Assembly (NCBI GenBank): GCA_037101405.1
Contig: AP017964.1
Coordinates: 310,001-374,000 of the forward strand
Origin: Candidatus Megaera polyxenophila
GTDB taxonomy: Bacteria > Pseudomonadota > Alphaproteobacteria > Rickettsiales > Rickettsiaceae
DNA length: 64,000 bases
Reading direction: 5' to 3'
The notes under the pieces were generated by a model. It did not search any database, was not told the origin of the DNA, and was given only the letters and a program-made list of their open reading frames with translations. Positions 17,324 through 26,468 of this stretch are shown here, piece by piece. The position numbers and the translations under genes were made by a program. How positions within the stretch are numbered: the stretch's first letter is position 1; every line of letters starts with the position of its first letter.

Positions 17324-18283
17324 TTATGCCATAGCAACTACTACTTTCCTTTCTCCTTTAAATGGTTCTCTAGCATGAGCAGTTAGAACATTATCAAGAA
17401 TCATGATATCACCTTTATGCCACTTAAATTTTATCCTTTCTTCATTATAAACTTTTCGAATATGTCTTAGAACTTCTATTTCTATAGGACTACCATCACC
17501 ATAAAACGCATTTCTTGGTATATTGTTTTCTCCTAGTTCTTTTATTAATGAAAAACGATTACTTTCCTCAAGTGCAGATATATGAAACAAATGAGCTTGG
17601 TTAAACCAAACTGGTTTATTGATAATAGGATGCTTTATAGTTGCTTGGCACACTTGCCTTGTAGTTAGCTCTGGACCAGAATTATTCCACTGAATTTGTA
17701 TATCGTTATCTTTACAAAACTTATTTACTTGTTCTTTTTCTTCAGTCTGAAAAACATTTTGCCAGCTTAAATCTATCCCTGGGGTATAATTTCTAACGTA
17801 CATTATTCCATTTTTTTCAAACTTTTCTTTTATAGAAAGGTCTATTTTTTTATAAACATTTCTACTACTTGCTATTGGTGTTTCTCCACCTTCTGTAGCA
17901 ACAATTATACTAAAAAAAAATATCTTCTTTGGCCATGATTTTGTATATGAATTCTCATTATGTAAAGGAATGGTTTTATCTGCTGGATATTCTGTAGCAG
18001 TATAAATTTTATCACCTAATTTAGTTCTAGGAGTAGAGCGATAAACATAATCTAAAAGATTTGGACAAATAATTTGTACAATCTTATTAAATTCTGAAAC
18101 TGAATAAATACCAAAATTTCTTAGTAATACTCCATTATGTTTTATCAAATATTCTTCTAAAAAGCTTTTATTTTCTTTAACCCATTCAAATATATTCAGG
18201 CTAGTTTCTGGTTCGATCATTAACAGAGTTTGAGTATCAGGATTGATAAACTGATATTTTACCCCCGGATTAAAATATTTCAT
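17324..18283 (-). CDS. TauD/AsnO-like Fe(II)/2-oxoglutarate oxygenase
   Basis: Nonheme iron oxygenase of about 319 residues, TauD/TfdA superfamily. The iron ligands are visible as H-x-E in PLHNENSYTKSWPKK and the distal His in DNVLTAHAREPFKGERK, where the following Arg holds 2-oxoglutarate. The H-x-E form, instead of the H-x-D of TauD, is found in amino-acid beta-hydroxylases such as AsnO and VioC. Next to an NRPS with several Asn-like modules, hydroxylation of free or carrier-bound Asn is a good inference. I chose ATG 18283 because GAGG lies just upstream; an ATG four codons earlier (18295) overlaps that GAGG. It lies at the left edge of the NRPS locus, on the opposite strand. Confidence 0.85.
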   Translation of the reverse strand: MKYFNPGVKYQFINPDTQTLLMIEPETSLNIFEWVKENKSFLEEYLIKHNGVLLRNFGIYSVSEFNKIVQIICPNLLDYVYRSTPRTKLGDKIYTATEYPADKTIPLHNENSYTKSWPKKIFFFSIIVATEGGETPIASSRNVYKKIDLSIKEKFEKNGIMYVRNYTPGIDLSWQNVFQTEEKEQVNKFCKDNDIQIQWNNSGPELTTRQVCQATIKHPIINKPVWFNQAHLFHISALEESNRFSLIKELGENNIPRNAFYGDGSPIEIEVLRHIRKVYNEERIKFKWHKGDIMILDNVLTAHAREPFKGERKVVVAMA

Positions 18284-18295
18284 ACAAAACCTCAT

Positions 18296-18579
18296 TCTAA
18301 GAATTATTGATAGCTAATCTTATTCACTATAAGAACCAATACAACTAATCTTCACTTGTAACATATACCATAAGTTAATTATGAGATTAAACCAAGTAAG
18401 ATATAAACCTTTGATTAGTTGCATTCTAATAATTTCTCTTCTTCTAAAATAGCCGACAAATCTATTATTTTCTCTAATCATAGGCATATTTACCATATCT
18501 CACGTCCTTTAATCTCTAATATTTTACCAGCTCGATTCTCTTCTATTATGACCTAATTTATAATTAGGTCATAATTTGA
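18296..18579. other. AT-rich spacer with a strong stem-loop
   Basis: No coding frame is seen. It contains a 14-base-pair stem with a 3-base loop at 18545-18575 just after the stop of the LRR gene (minus strand). Upstream promoter elements for the oxygenase gene must lie here but none stands out. Confidence 0.5.
18545..18575 (-). terminator. stem-loop after the LRR gene
   Basis: Perfect inverted repeat (arm TTATGACCTAATT and its complement, plus one more pair) four bases beyond the LRR stop codon. There is no T-run on the minus strand after it, so it may end transcripts with help, or protect mRNA 3' ends, rather than be a standard intrinsic terminator. Confidence 0.45.
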
Positions 18580-20082
18580 TCATATATTATCTACATGGAT
18601 TAAATCAGTTAGTTTATGATATATTTTTTTATTGATAAATTTGCTGATATTTCTTGCTGTATTTGTGGTTTTATTTTGTTGTAAATATAGTATTTGTAAG
18701 GAATCATTAAATTTTAACCCCCAGATTAGTTTTTTTATTCCACTATTAGTAATATAATTATTTCCAAGGTTAAGTACACATAATGCTTTATTGAGCATTA
18801 GAGCTATCTTTAATTTTTTAACTCCTTGATACCTAATTTCATTACTACGTATATCCAAAAACAGAAGTGATTTATTAATTTGAAGAGCTTTTGCGATATA
18901 ACTTACTCCTAAATCCCTAATTTTATTATTACCCAATATTAATGTTTGTAAAGTATTGTTATTTTTGAGTGCGTTTGCAATATATTTTATTCCTGCTGCT
19001 CCAATATTATTTCCCCATAAATCTAGGTAGCGAATTGTTTTATTAGCTAATATCATGTGTGCTATCGACTGAATTCCGCTTATATCAATATTATTTTCTC
19101 CCAATGATAATGAAACAAGCTTGTATGAGCTATTAACAATATGTTGAGCTCCAAGACTTTCTATTTTGTTTTTGTTTAGATATAAAGTATGTAAAGAATT
19201 GTTTTTTATGAGAGCTTGAGCTATTTTTTTGCTTCCATAGGCTGTAATATTATTACTACTAAGATTAAGCACCATTAAAGTTGAATTAAGCTTATAACTT
19301 ATACTCTCTGCACCAATATCAGTAATCTGATTACTAGATATATCCAAAGTTTTCAAAGAGTAATTTTCTGTAAGAGCTTGAAATATATGATCTATACTAC
19401 AGTCCACTATATTATTATTACTAATAATAAGATGTTCTAGTGAGCTATTATTTTTCAATAAATGGGCTAGATGTTTTATTCCCGCTAAGTCAATATTGTT
19501 ATCAGACAAATCAAAGTACTTAAGAGATATATTGTTTTTTAACACCGTGAATATAGGACATATATCTCTTGTATTAATATTATTATTAGCAAGGCTTAAC
19601 TCTTGTAGTGTTTTATTTATTTTTAACATTTCTGCTATTAAAAAAAAATCGTTGTTCTGCAGTTTATTATCATTAAGATAAAGTGCTTTCATGTTGTAAT
19701 TATGCTTTAAAGCATTAGTTATTAATTGCATACCTTTACCCGCAATTTCGTTATGTAACAGATACAATGTTTGTAATGGTGTATTACATATTAATAAGTC
19801 AGCTATATATTTTGCAGTAGACGATTCTATATTATTATTACGAAGATCAAGAGAGATTAATGTTTTATTGTATTTTAGTCTTTGAACTAGGTACTTTAAA
19901 CCTATAGGATCAATTCCTTTATTTCCTAAATTAAGAGAAATTAATTTAGAATTGTCCTCTAAACAATCTGCTAATTTTTTTATTTGATTAAGATTTAACT
20001 TCTTTCCTTGTAATAATAACTTTTTAGGGCAATTATTACTGTTAATCCTTTTAATTAATAAATTAAATTCTAAATTATCCAT
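18580..20082 (-). CDS. leucine-rich repeat protein (RNI-like)
   Basis: About 500 residues made almost wholly of ribonuclease-inhibitor-like LRRs of about 28 residues each. Examples are LISLDLRNNNIESSTAKYIA, LKTLDISSNQITDIGAESIS and LHTLYLNKNKIESLGAQHIV, with the pattern LxxLxLxxNxI...GaxxIaxaL. There is no signal peptide or membrane segment. I prefer ATG 20082 (MDNLEFNLLIKRINS), 13 bases after the ABC exporter gene; an ATG at 20118 would overlap that gene by 23 bases. It is thus a likely operon partner of the exporter. Such proteins usually bind other proteins; in host-associated bacteria they are often effectors. Here a role linked to the NRPS locus is only suggested by position. Confidence 0.88.
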   Translation of the reverse strand: MDNLEFNLLIKRINSNNCPKKLLLQGKKLNLNQIKKLADCLEDNSKLISLNLGNKGIDPIGLKYLVQRLKYNKTLISLDLRNNNIESSTAKYIADLLICNTPLQTLYLLHNEIAGKGMQLITNALKHNYNMKALYLNDNKLQNNDFFLIAEMLKINKTLQELSLANNNINTRDICPIFTVLKNNISLKYFDLSDNNIDLAGIKHLAHLLKNNSSLEHLIISNNNIVDCSIDHIFQALTENYSLKTLDISSNQITDIGAESISYKLNSTLMVLNLSSNNITAYGSKKIAQALIKNNSLHTLYLNKNKIESLGAQHIVNSSYKLVSLSLGENNIDISGIQSIAHMILANKTIRYLDLWGNNIGAAGIKYIANALKNNNTLQTLILGNNKIRDLGVSYIAKALQINKSLLFLDIRSNEIRYQGVKKLKIALMLNKALCVLNLGNNYITNSGIKKLIWGLKFNDSLQILYLQQNKTTNTARNISKFINKKIYHKLTDLIHVDNI

Positions 20083-20095
20083 TATATTAATATCT

Positions 20096-21889
20096 TTATT
20101 TGTCAATAATAAAACCATTTATTTGAGAGTTCCATAAATCCCTATATACTCCTTGTTGAGCTAGTAAAAACTCATGTTTACCATCTTGTACGATCTTACC
20201 TTTATCAAAAACTAAAATTCGTTCCATTTCTAGTAAGGTAGATATACGATGTGCTATAACCACAACAGTTTTGTTCTTCATAAATGCATGTAAACTATTT
20301 TGAATCTTTTTTTCTGTAATCGAGTCAACTGCTGAGGTTGCCTCATCCAATAAAAAGATAGGAGCATTTTTTAGAATAGCTCTTGCAAGAGCTATTCTTT
20401 GTTTTTGGCCACCAGAAAGTTTGATTCCACGTTCTCCAATTAATGATTGATAACCATATTGTGTTTCAATAATAAATTCATGAGCATAGGCTTTTTTTGC
20501 AGCTATTATTACTTCATCTTCAGTAGCATCTAGATTACCATATTTGATATTATCCATTATACTACGATTAAATAATATAGGATCTTGTGAGATTACACCT
20601 ATAGCTTTATATAGAGATTCTTTAGTTACTTTTGAGATATCTTGTTGATCAATAAAAACTTCTCCTTTCTGAATTTCAAATAATCTTAGAATAATGTTAA
20701 TAAATGTTGTTTTACCGCTACCTGAATATCCTACTACTCCTACCTTTTGACGACTGGAGATAACAATGGAACTATTGTCAAACAATATTTGATTTTTTAA
20801 ATATTTGAACCCTACATTTCTGAAACATATTTCGCCTTTATTAATTTTTAAAGGAATATATGTGTTTGTAACGTGTTGGTTATTATCGAATATAATTTCT
20901 ATACCATGTTTTATTCTACCTAACTCTTCTCCGAATTGTAAAAAATTTCTTGAAATACTAGATATAATACTGAAAATAAAATTATTAATGGTAAATACCA
21001 AAGCAAAATCTCCAACTGAAACTAGTCCTTGCTTTTTTTTGACAATTAAAATTGCAAAGCATATTGATTGCATAGTAATAAAGGATACCCCTTGAATTAG
21101 CCATAATTTAAGAAAACTCCAATTCATTTTTTGTTCTGCATTAACACTAGCATTAGTCCAAAGAGTTATATTATTTTTCTCATAAACGTTACCGTTAAAA
21201 AGTCTAACAACAGAGATGTTTGATAGTATATCAATTATACTTCCTATCACAATACTTTCTTTTTCCCAAAAGATTGTTGATAACTTTTCAGTCTTTCTGC
21301 TAAATTTAATAGATATTATTATATATAACATGCCCCAGATCATTAAAATATAACTTAGGATATAATCTATTTGAGAAAATGTAGATATTGCGATTAGTAG
21401 AGTTATTATATTACCAAAAAATTGAGTAATGGAGATAGAAATAACATTTTTTATCCCCATGGTGATATCAATAACTTTTTTATTTAAGACTCCAGAAGAA
21501 TTGTTAAGAAAAAAAGTATGAGACTGCTCAATCAAGCAATGCAGACACTTCTCTATAATTCTTTGCTTGAGTACTGGCATCATTTTAAGTTCAAAGAAAT
21601 CATATAGACGATGATTAGCTACTATAAGCAAAGAAATTATAGTATATACACTTAAATAAGTAATTATTTGTTTAAATATGATGTCTGAATTAGAACTAAG
21701 AACACTAACTTTATCTAAAATAATCTTTATTAAATAAGGACGAAGAGAAGCGTCTATTGAAGATATGACAGTACAAAAGACAATTCCTGAAATATAAGGA
21801 AAAAATGGTGAAACTACCTCAAATATTAAATTGGATCTACTAAACTTATTAACCACATTATTATTATATAATTTCTTAAACAGTCTCAT
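20096..21889 (-). CDS. ABC exporter, fused membrane and ATPase domains
   Basis: Half-transporter of 597 residues (type IV/MsbA-like exporter fold). An N-terminal membrane domain of about six helices (residues ~20-310) is followed by an ATPase with Walker A GYSGSGKTT, Q-loop ISQDPILF, signature LSGGQKQR, Walker B IFLLDEAT and H-loop VIAHR. It should act as a homodimer in the inner membrane. In this place it is the best candidate to export the NRPS product or give self-protection, although lipid or peptide export in general cannot be excluded. It is upstream of, and probably cotranscribed with, the LRR gene. Confidence 0.92.
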   Translation of the reverse strand: MRLFKKLYNNNVVNKFSRSNLIFEVVSPFFPYISGIVFCTVISSIDASLRPYLIKIILDKVSVLSSNSDIIFKQIITYLSVYTIISLLIVANHRLYDFFELKMMPVLKQRIIEKCLHCLIEQSHTFFLNNSSGVLNKKVIDITMGIKNVISISITQFFGNIITLLIAISTFSQIDYILSYILMIWGMLYIIISIKFSRKTEKLSTIFWEKESIVIGSIIDILSNISVVRLFNGNVYEKNNITLWTNASVNAEQKMNWSFLKLWLIQGVSFITMQSICFAILIVKKKQGLVSVGDFALVFTINNFIFSIISSISRNFLQFGEELGRIKHGIEIIFDNNQHVTNTYIPLKINKGEICFRNVGFKYLKNQILFDNSSIVISSRQKVGVVGYSGSGKTTFINIILRLFEIQKGEVFIDQQDISKVTKESLYKAIGVISQDPILFNRSIMDNIKYGNLDATEDEVIIAAKKAYAHEFIIETQYGYQSLIGERGIKLSGGQKQRIALARAILKNAPIFLLDEATSAVDSITEKKIQNSLHAFMKNKTVVVIAHRISTLLEMERILVFDKGKIVQDGKHEFLLAQQGVYRDLWNSQINGFIIDK

Positions 21890-22226
21890 AATTATTTGTA
21901 GAAAGCATTTTATAAATATATATATAAATATATACTGATTAATACTTATTTCATAAGCAAATATTTTAAAATTAATATTGTATAACTTACCTAAATCATT
22001 GCATTAAAACCTAGTATCAATTAAATTGGTTAAGATGCATTAAATTTAACATATAATATTAATATTAAATTTCTTAGTTAGATATAAGATCTCTTTATAT
22101 ATAAATCAATTATTTTGTTAAAAATACAACAATTAAGCAACTTTTACATTGCTATTTGTTTAAACTTTATAGTATAAATATCTCTATATGAGAAAATAAA
22201 TACAACAAAATTAATTTAGTGATTTT
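21890..22226. other. divergent intergenic region
   Basis: Very AT-rich spacer between the exporter (minus) and the HEAT-repeat gene (plus). It must hold both promoters, but AT-richness gives many TATAAT-like strings and I cannot choose one. No open frame or RNA gene is seen. Confidence 0.5.
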
Positions 22227-22949
22227 ATGAAACGGGACACGTTGCACCTTTTAGGTAGAATAGCGCAAGATGTTAAGTTACCTAAGGTATATGAAATAGC
22301 CATTGATCCTCTGATAAACTTACTAACAACCACTCAGCAAGAAGATTTATTAAAAGATGGTGTTTGGACGTTAGGTTATGTTCTTAAAAATATTAAAGAA
22401 GATAAAAATGGGGTAACTAAGGTTATCTATTCTTTAATTGAAGGATTAACAAGTAGAGATTGGTATATCAGAGCTAATTCTTGTTGGGTTTTAGGCCATA
22501 TTGCTGAAAATGTAGTTTATCCAGAAGTTTTTTCTATTTTAGCACAAGCTATTACTCCTTTAATAGCAGCCTTAAGGGATAATGAGTCTAAAGTTAGAGA
22601 TAATGCGGCGGAAGTACTAGGTCATATGGCAAGTAATGCTGATGAAAAAGTTATGATAGATCTAATACAAGTAATAGAACCTTTGATTGGAATGCTTAAA
22701 GATAAAGATTGGAAAGTAAGAGATAATGCTATCTGGTCTTTAGGTCAGATAGCTCATAAAGCAACTCCTGAAATATTACAACAAAATCTAGTTAAAGCAG
22801 TAATTCCACTTACTCATCTTTTAAACGATAAGTGTTGCAAGGTTCGTAGTCATAGTGTAGATACAATAAGCATTATAGTAAACAATATAAATGAGCCTAA
22901 AATTGTTAAAAGTGTTGTAGAAAGTCTTGTGTCTTTATTAAAGGTATAA
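22227..22949 (+). CDS. HEAT-repeat protein
   Basis: 240 residues of helical HEAT/PBS-lyase-type repeats of about 40 residues. Examples are DWYIRANSCWVLGHIAENV, ESKVRDNAAEVLGHMASNA and DWKVRDNAIWSLGQIAHKA. No catalytic domain, signal peptide or membrane segment is seen. HEAT arrays bind proteins; some relatives bind phycobilins but nothing suggests that here. It is placed between the exporter and the aminotransferase, inside the NRPS locus. The function is unknown. Confidence 0.85.
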   Translation: MKRDTLHLLGRIAQDVKLPKVYEIAIDPLINLLTTTQQEDLLKDGVWTLGYVLKNIKEDKNGVTKVIYSLIEGLTSRDWYIRANSCWVLGHIAENVVYPEVFSILAQAITPLIAALRDNESKVRDNAAEVLGHMASNADEKVMIDLIQVIEPLIGMLKDKDWKVRDNAIWSLGQIAHKATPEILQQNLVKAVIPLTHLLNDKCCKVRSHSVDTISIIVNNINEPKIVKSVVESLVSLLKV

Positions 22950-23466
22950 TTTAGATTTTTATTTTCAGTATGTTGATCTAAAATTTTGTGAGTAAACAAT
23001 TAAGTAATTCTTCTGTTATAGATAGGTTCTTTAGTTTATAAAACCATTAAGTATTAAGGAGTCTTTGTATAGTATCAAATAGAATTATTCTCCCTGTTTC
23101 TTATTTCGATACTGAAGAGTGAAAGATTAAGCTCCTGTTGTGACAATACTACAATTATGACATGATTAACACTGAATTTAAGATAAAAAAGGAAAAGATA
23201 TGTAATTAAAAATTCTTATTACCTAAAATGTCTTTAACTTCTGAGTGTAAAACTTGTTAAAAGAAACTGAGCTGCTGTCACAATTATAAATAACGATTGA
23301 CTTAGTAAGTGTATTAATGAATAAAAAAAGTATTTATGCTTCTAAGCATATTCCTCTAGCTAGGATAAAAACAAGCCTGTTTAGTTGAAAGCAAAGAAAT
23401 TATTTACAATAGAAGTATGGTATGATGTGAGATCTAGAAGTCTTAGAGATAAAATGGAGAGCAAAA
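22950..23466. other. spacer before the aminotransferase
   Basis: About 500 bases with stops in all frames and no gene I recognise. Near the right end there is an extended -10-like string (23418-23426) and a GGAGA ribosome-binding site (about 23456-23460) for the aminotransferase. Confidence 0.5.
23418..23426 (+). promoter_or_regulatory. candidate extended -10 for the aminotransferase
   Basis: TGGTATGAT fits the extended -10 form TGnTATAAT, about 40 bases before the GTG start. No good -35 lies at standard distance, which extended -10 promoters do not strictly need. Weak evidence. Confidence 0.3.
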
Positions 23467-24723
23467 GTGATTGATAATAGCAATATCCTTAATATAAATG
23501 GTTACGAGTCAAAAAATCTTGTTTATAGACATTCATTTCCTGAAGTCTTTGATAAAGCTATAGGTGACTTTATATATTCAGTTAATAATGTTGAGTTTTT
23601 AGACTTTTTTATGAGTGCTGGTAGTTTAAATTATGGACATAATAACCCTATAATAAAAAAAGAAATAATTACTTACATTGAAAACAATGGAATAATTAAT
23701 GGATTGGATTTTAATACAGTTGCAAGACAAAATTTTATTAACAAGTTTTTTGAAGTTATTGGTGATAGGTTCAGTAATTACAAGATTTTTATTGCCGGTC
23801 CTACCGGGACTAATGCCGTAGAAGCGGCTCTTAAGTTTGTAAGAAATGCAAAGAAAAGGACTAATATCATTTGTTTTTCTGGAAGTTTTCATGGTATGAG
23901 TCTTGGCAGCCTTGCAGTCTCTTCATCAAATTTTATTCGTTCGGCTGCTCAAGTTCACTTATATGGTAGTATCTTTATTCCTTACCCTACTGGATATATG
24001 TCTATTGACAATAGTTTAGAGTTAATAAAAAAGATTATCCATGATCCTTTATCTGGTGTTGATAAACCTGCTGCTGTATTGTTAGAGATTGTACAAGGTG
24101 ATGGCGGAATTAATGTTGCTCCTAGAGAGTGGCTAAAATCGTTATATAATATTTGTAAAGAAAGTGATATTTTATTAATAGTTGATGATATACAAGCAGG
24201 TTGTGGAAGAACAGGACAATTCTTTTCATTTGATGATTATGATATCATACCTGACGTTGTTATCCTATCTAAATCCATTAGTGGTATAGGGCTACCAATG
24301 TCTTTAGTTTTAATTAATAGCTCTTTTGATGTTTTAGATTCTGGTCAGCATACTGGTACTTTTAGAGGTAATCAGTTAGCATATGTAGCAGCCACTGCAG
24401 CCTTAGGTTTTTGGTTAGATAACAATTTTACTAATTCTCTTAAAGATAAAATATTAATTTTTGAAAGTTACTTGATGCATATCAAAAATAAGTTTCCTTC
24501 TATTGAAATAAGAGGTAAAGGAATGATGTGGGGATTAAGTTTTGAAGATAAACCAAAGTTAGCTAGTTTGATTTCAAAATTTTGTTTTAACCAAGGTTTA
24601 TTAGTAGAAACTTGTGGTAGAAATGATGGCGTAGTTAAATTACTACCAGCAATTACTATAACTAATAAAAATATAGAGATGGGTTTTAAAATCCTAGAAT
24701 CCGCTATTAGATCAGTTATCTAA
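23467..24723 (+). CDS. class III aminotransferase, EctB-like (2,4-diaminobutyrate)
   Basis: PLP-dependent aminotransferase of 418 residues. The N-terminal half follows EctB / diaminobutyrate-2-oxoglutarate transaminase closely: YRHSFPEVFDKAIGDF, EFLDFFMSAGSLNYGHNNP, and TGTNAVEAALKFVRNAK. LLIVDDIQAGCGRTGQFFSF carries the PLP-binding Asp, and VVILSKSISGIGLPMS the Schiff-base Lys. The expected reaction is L-aspartate semialdehyde plus Glu to 2,4-diaminobutyrate (Dab) plus 2-oxoglutarate. No ectoine genes are nearby, so Dab is probably an NRPS building block. The start is GTG with GGAGA 7 bases before it. The LRR gene follows 11 bases later. Confidence 0.88.
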   Translation: MIDNSNILNINGYESKNLVYRHSFPEVFDKAIGDFIYSVNNVEFLDFFMSAGSLNYGHNNPIIKKEIITYIENNGIINGLDFNTVARQNFINKFFEVIGDRFSNYKIFIAGPTGTNAVEAALKFVRNAKKRTNIICFSGSFHGMSLGSLAVSSSNFIRSAAQVHLYGSIFIPYPTGYMSIDNSLELIKKIIHDPLSGVDKPAAVLLEIVQGDGGINVAPREWLKSLYNICKESDILLIVDDIQAGCGRTGQFFSFDDYDIIPDVVILSKSISGIGLPMSLVLINSSFDVLDSGQHTGTFRGNQLAYVAATAALGFWLDNNFTNSLKDKILIFESYLMHIKNKFPSIEIRGKGMMWGLSFEDKPKLASLISKFCFNQGLLVETCGRNDGVVKLLPAITITNKNIEMGFKILESAIRSVI

Positions 24724-24734
24724 GGGTAATTTAG

Positions 24735-25661
24735 ATGAATAAACTAGATTTTAAAGAATTAATTAACAGTATTAAGGATAACTCCTGCAAGAGTATTTCT
24801 CTGCAGGAAGTAGCTTTAACTAAACAACAAATAAATTCTATTTTATTAACATTATTAGATAATAATAGTATAACATATTTAAATTTGAGTAATAATACAA
24901 TTGATAATAATAACGCTTATAGTGTAGGTAAGATATTGTTTTCTAATACTACCTTAAAAAATTTGGTATTAGAAAACTGTAAACTTGAAGATTTAACTAT
25001 TAGGTATATCACTGAGGGATTAAAAGGTAATACTTGTTTAAGTCATTTAAGTCTAGGAGCAAATAAAATACAAATAAAGGGAGTTGAATATGTAGCAAAT
25101 ATTATTGCAGATAATAATATTATTAAATTTTTGAATTTAGGTGCTAATAAAATTGGAGATACTGGAGTAAAAATCATATCTCAGGCTTTAGTTTCTAATC
25201 AAGTTATTGATTATATTTGTCTGTACCAAAATAACATTAAAAATTCTGGAGTGAAATATATAGCTAAAGCAGTTGAGAATAGTAAAGTTATTAGAGGTTT
25301 AGATTTACGTAATAATTGCATAGGTGATATTGGAGCAAAAAATATAGCTAAAATGCTACAAAAAAATGACGTATTACAAACTTTAAATTTAGCAGTGAAT
25401 AATATTTTTGATAAAGGTATCAAATATATTTTTGAAGCTCTTCAGGCTAATACTTCATTATTGGAACTTTATTTACACTTCAACCCTATAAATAATTTGG
25501 GAGCTAGTTATATTGCGCAAGCTCTTAGTTATAATTACACTCTACATACTCTAAATCTTGATTATACAATCATTAATAAAGATGGTGCAGATAAAATCTA
25601 TGATTCCATAGCTAAAAATAAAACTCTTAAGACATTTTATTTAAATTTTGACGCTCATTAA
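24735..25661 (+). CDS. leucine-rich repeat protein (RNI-like), second
   Basis: 308 residues of the same 28-residue RNI-type repeats as the larger LRR protein at 18580-20082. Examples are LSHLSLGANKIQIKGVEYVA, IRGLDLRNNCIGDIGAKNIA and LQTLNLAVNNIFDKGIKYIF. There is no signal peptide or membrane helix. It starts 11 bases after the aminotransferase with AAGGG upstream, so the two are probably one transcript. Its end overlaps the end of the convergent racemase gene by 35 bases. Confidence 0.87.
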   Translation: MNKLDFKELINSIKDNSCKSISLQEVALTKQQINSILLTLLDNNSITYLNLSNNTIDNNNAYSVGKILFSNTTLKNLVLENCKLEDLTIRYITEGLKGNTCLSHLSLGANKIQIKGVEYVANIIADNNIIKFLNLGANKIGDTGVKIISQALVSNQVIDYICLYQNNIKNSGVKYIAKAVENSKVIRGLDLRNNCIGDIGAKNIAKMLQKNDVLQTLNLAVNNIFDKGIKYIFEALQANTSLLELYLHFNPINNLGASYIAQALSYNYTLHTLNLDYTIINKDGADKIYDSIAKNKTLKTFYLNFDAH

Positions 25662-26379
25662 CTTGATAAAATTGATCAAAAATAAATCTTGCTATAAGCA
25701 CGTTTGGGTCTATTAAAGTGATTTTAGGATATAAGGTTTGGAGCGAAAAAAATATTAATGGCAATTCTGTACACCCTAGAATAATGTGCTTGCACCCCCT
25801 GTAAATTAGTTCTTCCATTGCGGTTGAAAATAATGCAATATATTTTTCTGGCAATTTATTTTTGATTACTTCATCATACAATATTCCTCCTTTAATCAGA
25901 TATATTCCTTTTAATAATTTCATCACTGATTGTTCTTCTGGTCCAATTACTTCAATATTATATTGTGACAGAGCCTTATGATATAGTTTAGAATCTAGAG
26001 TAGTGTAAGTAGATAATAATCCAACCTTGCTTATGTTAGGATATATATTGTATAAGTAATTTGAGGTTAATTGTACTATATCTATTATTTCTGTTTTAAT
26101 TTCTGATTTTATTTTCTCTAGATATATATGAGCTGAATGACAAGCTATTAATATATTACTAACCCCAGCATTCTCTAATATTTTAGAGCATGCTATATAT
26201 TGTTTCTCACGTTTTAATATATCAGTAGAAAAATTGGTATACTGATATATTAAGAGCTGAGGGTAATTTTTATCCCTAGGCTGATATAAGTTATGTTTAA
26301 CTATATCAAAAACTTTCTTTTCTATATCCATTGATGCTAGAGGTCCTGAACCTCCTATTATTCCTATTGTCCTACTCAT
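25627..26379 (-). CDS. aspartate/glutamate racemase-family protein
   Basis: About 250 residues. It begins MSRTIGIIGGSGPLASMDIE, typical of the Asp/Glu racemase family, which uses two cysteines without cofactor. Both are present: ILIACHSAH (usually CNTAH) and HIILGCTELPLI. The Asn-to-His change in the first motif is unusual and may alter the substrate. I chose ATG 26379; the frame is open to a TTG at 26397 but that adds six residues unlike the family. It may supply a D-amino acid to the NRPS, whose first module has no epimerase but is followed by a D-type condensation domain. Confidence 0.85.
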   Translation of the reverse strand: MSRTIGIIGGSGPLASMDIEKKVFDIVKHNLYQPRDKNYPQLLIYQYTNFSTDILKREKQYIACSKILENAGVSNILIACHSAHIYLEKIKSEIKTEIIDIVQLTSNYLYNIYPNISKVGLLSTYTTLDSKLYHKALSQYNIEVIGPEEQSVMKLLKGIYLIKGGILYDEVIKNKLPEKYIALFSTAMEELIYRGCKHIILGCTELPLIFFSLQTLYPKITLIDPNVLIARFIFDQFYQVNERQNLNKMS

Positions 26380-26468
26380 AATTTTAAATATAATCAATTA
26401 TTAATAATAATAGTTGCATACTTGATAAATCTTAGATTATACTATATAAAATTACAAGTTATTATGCT

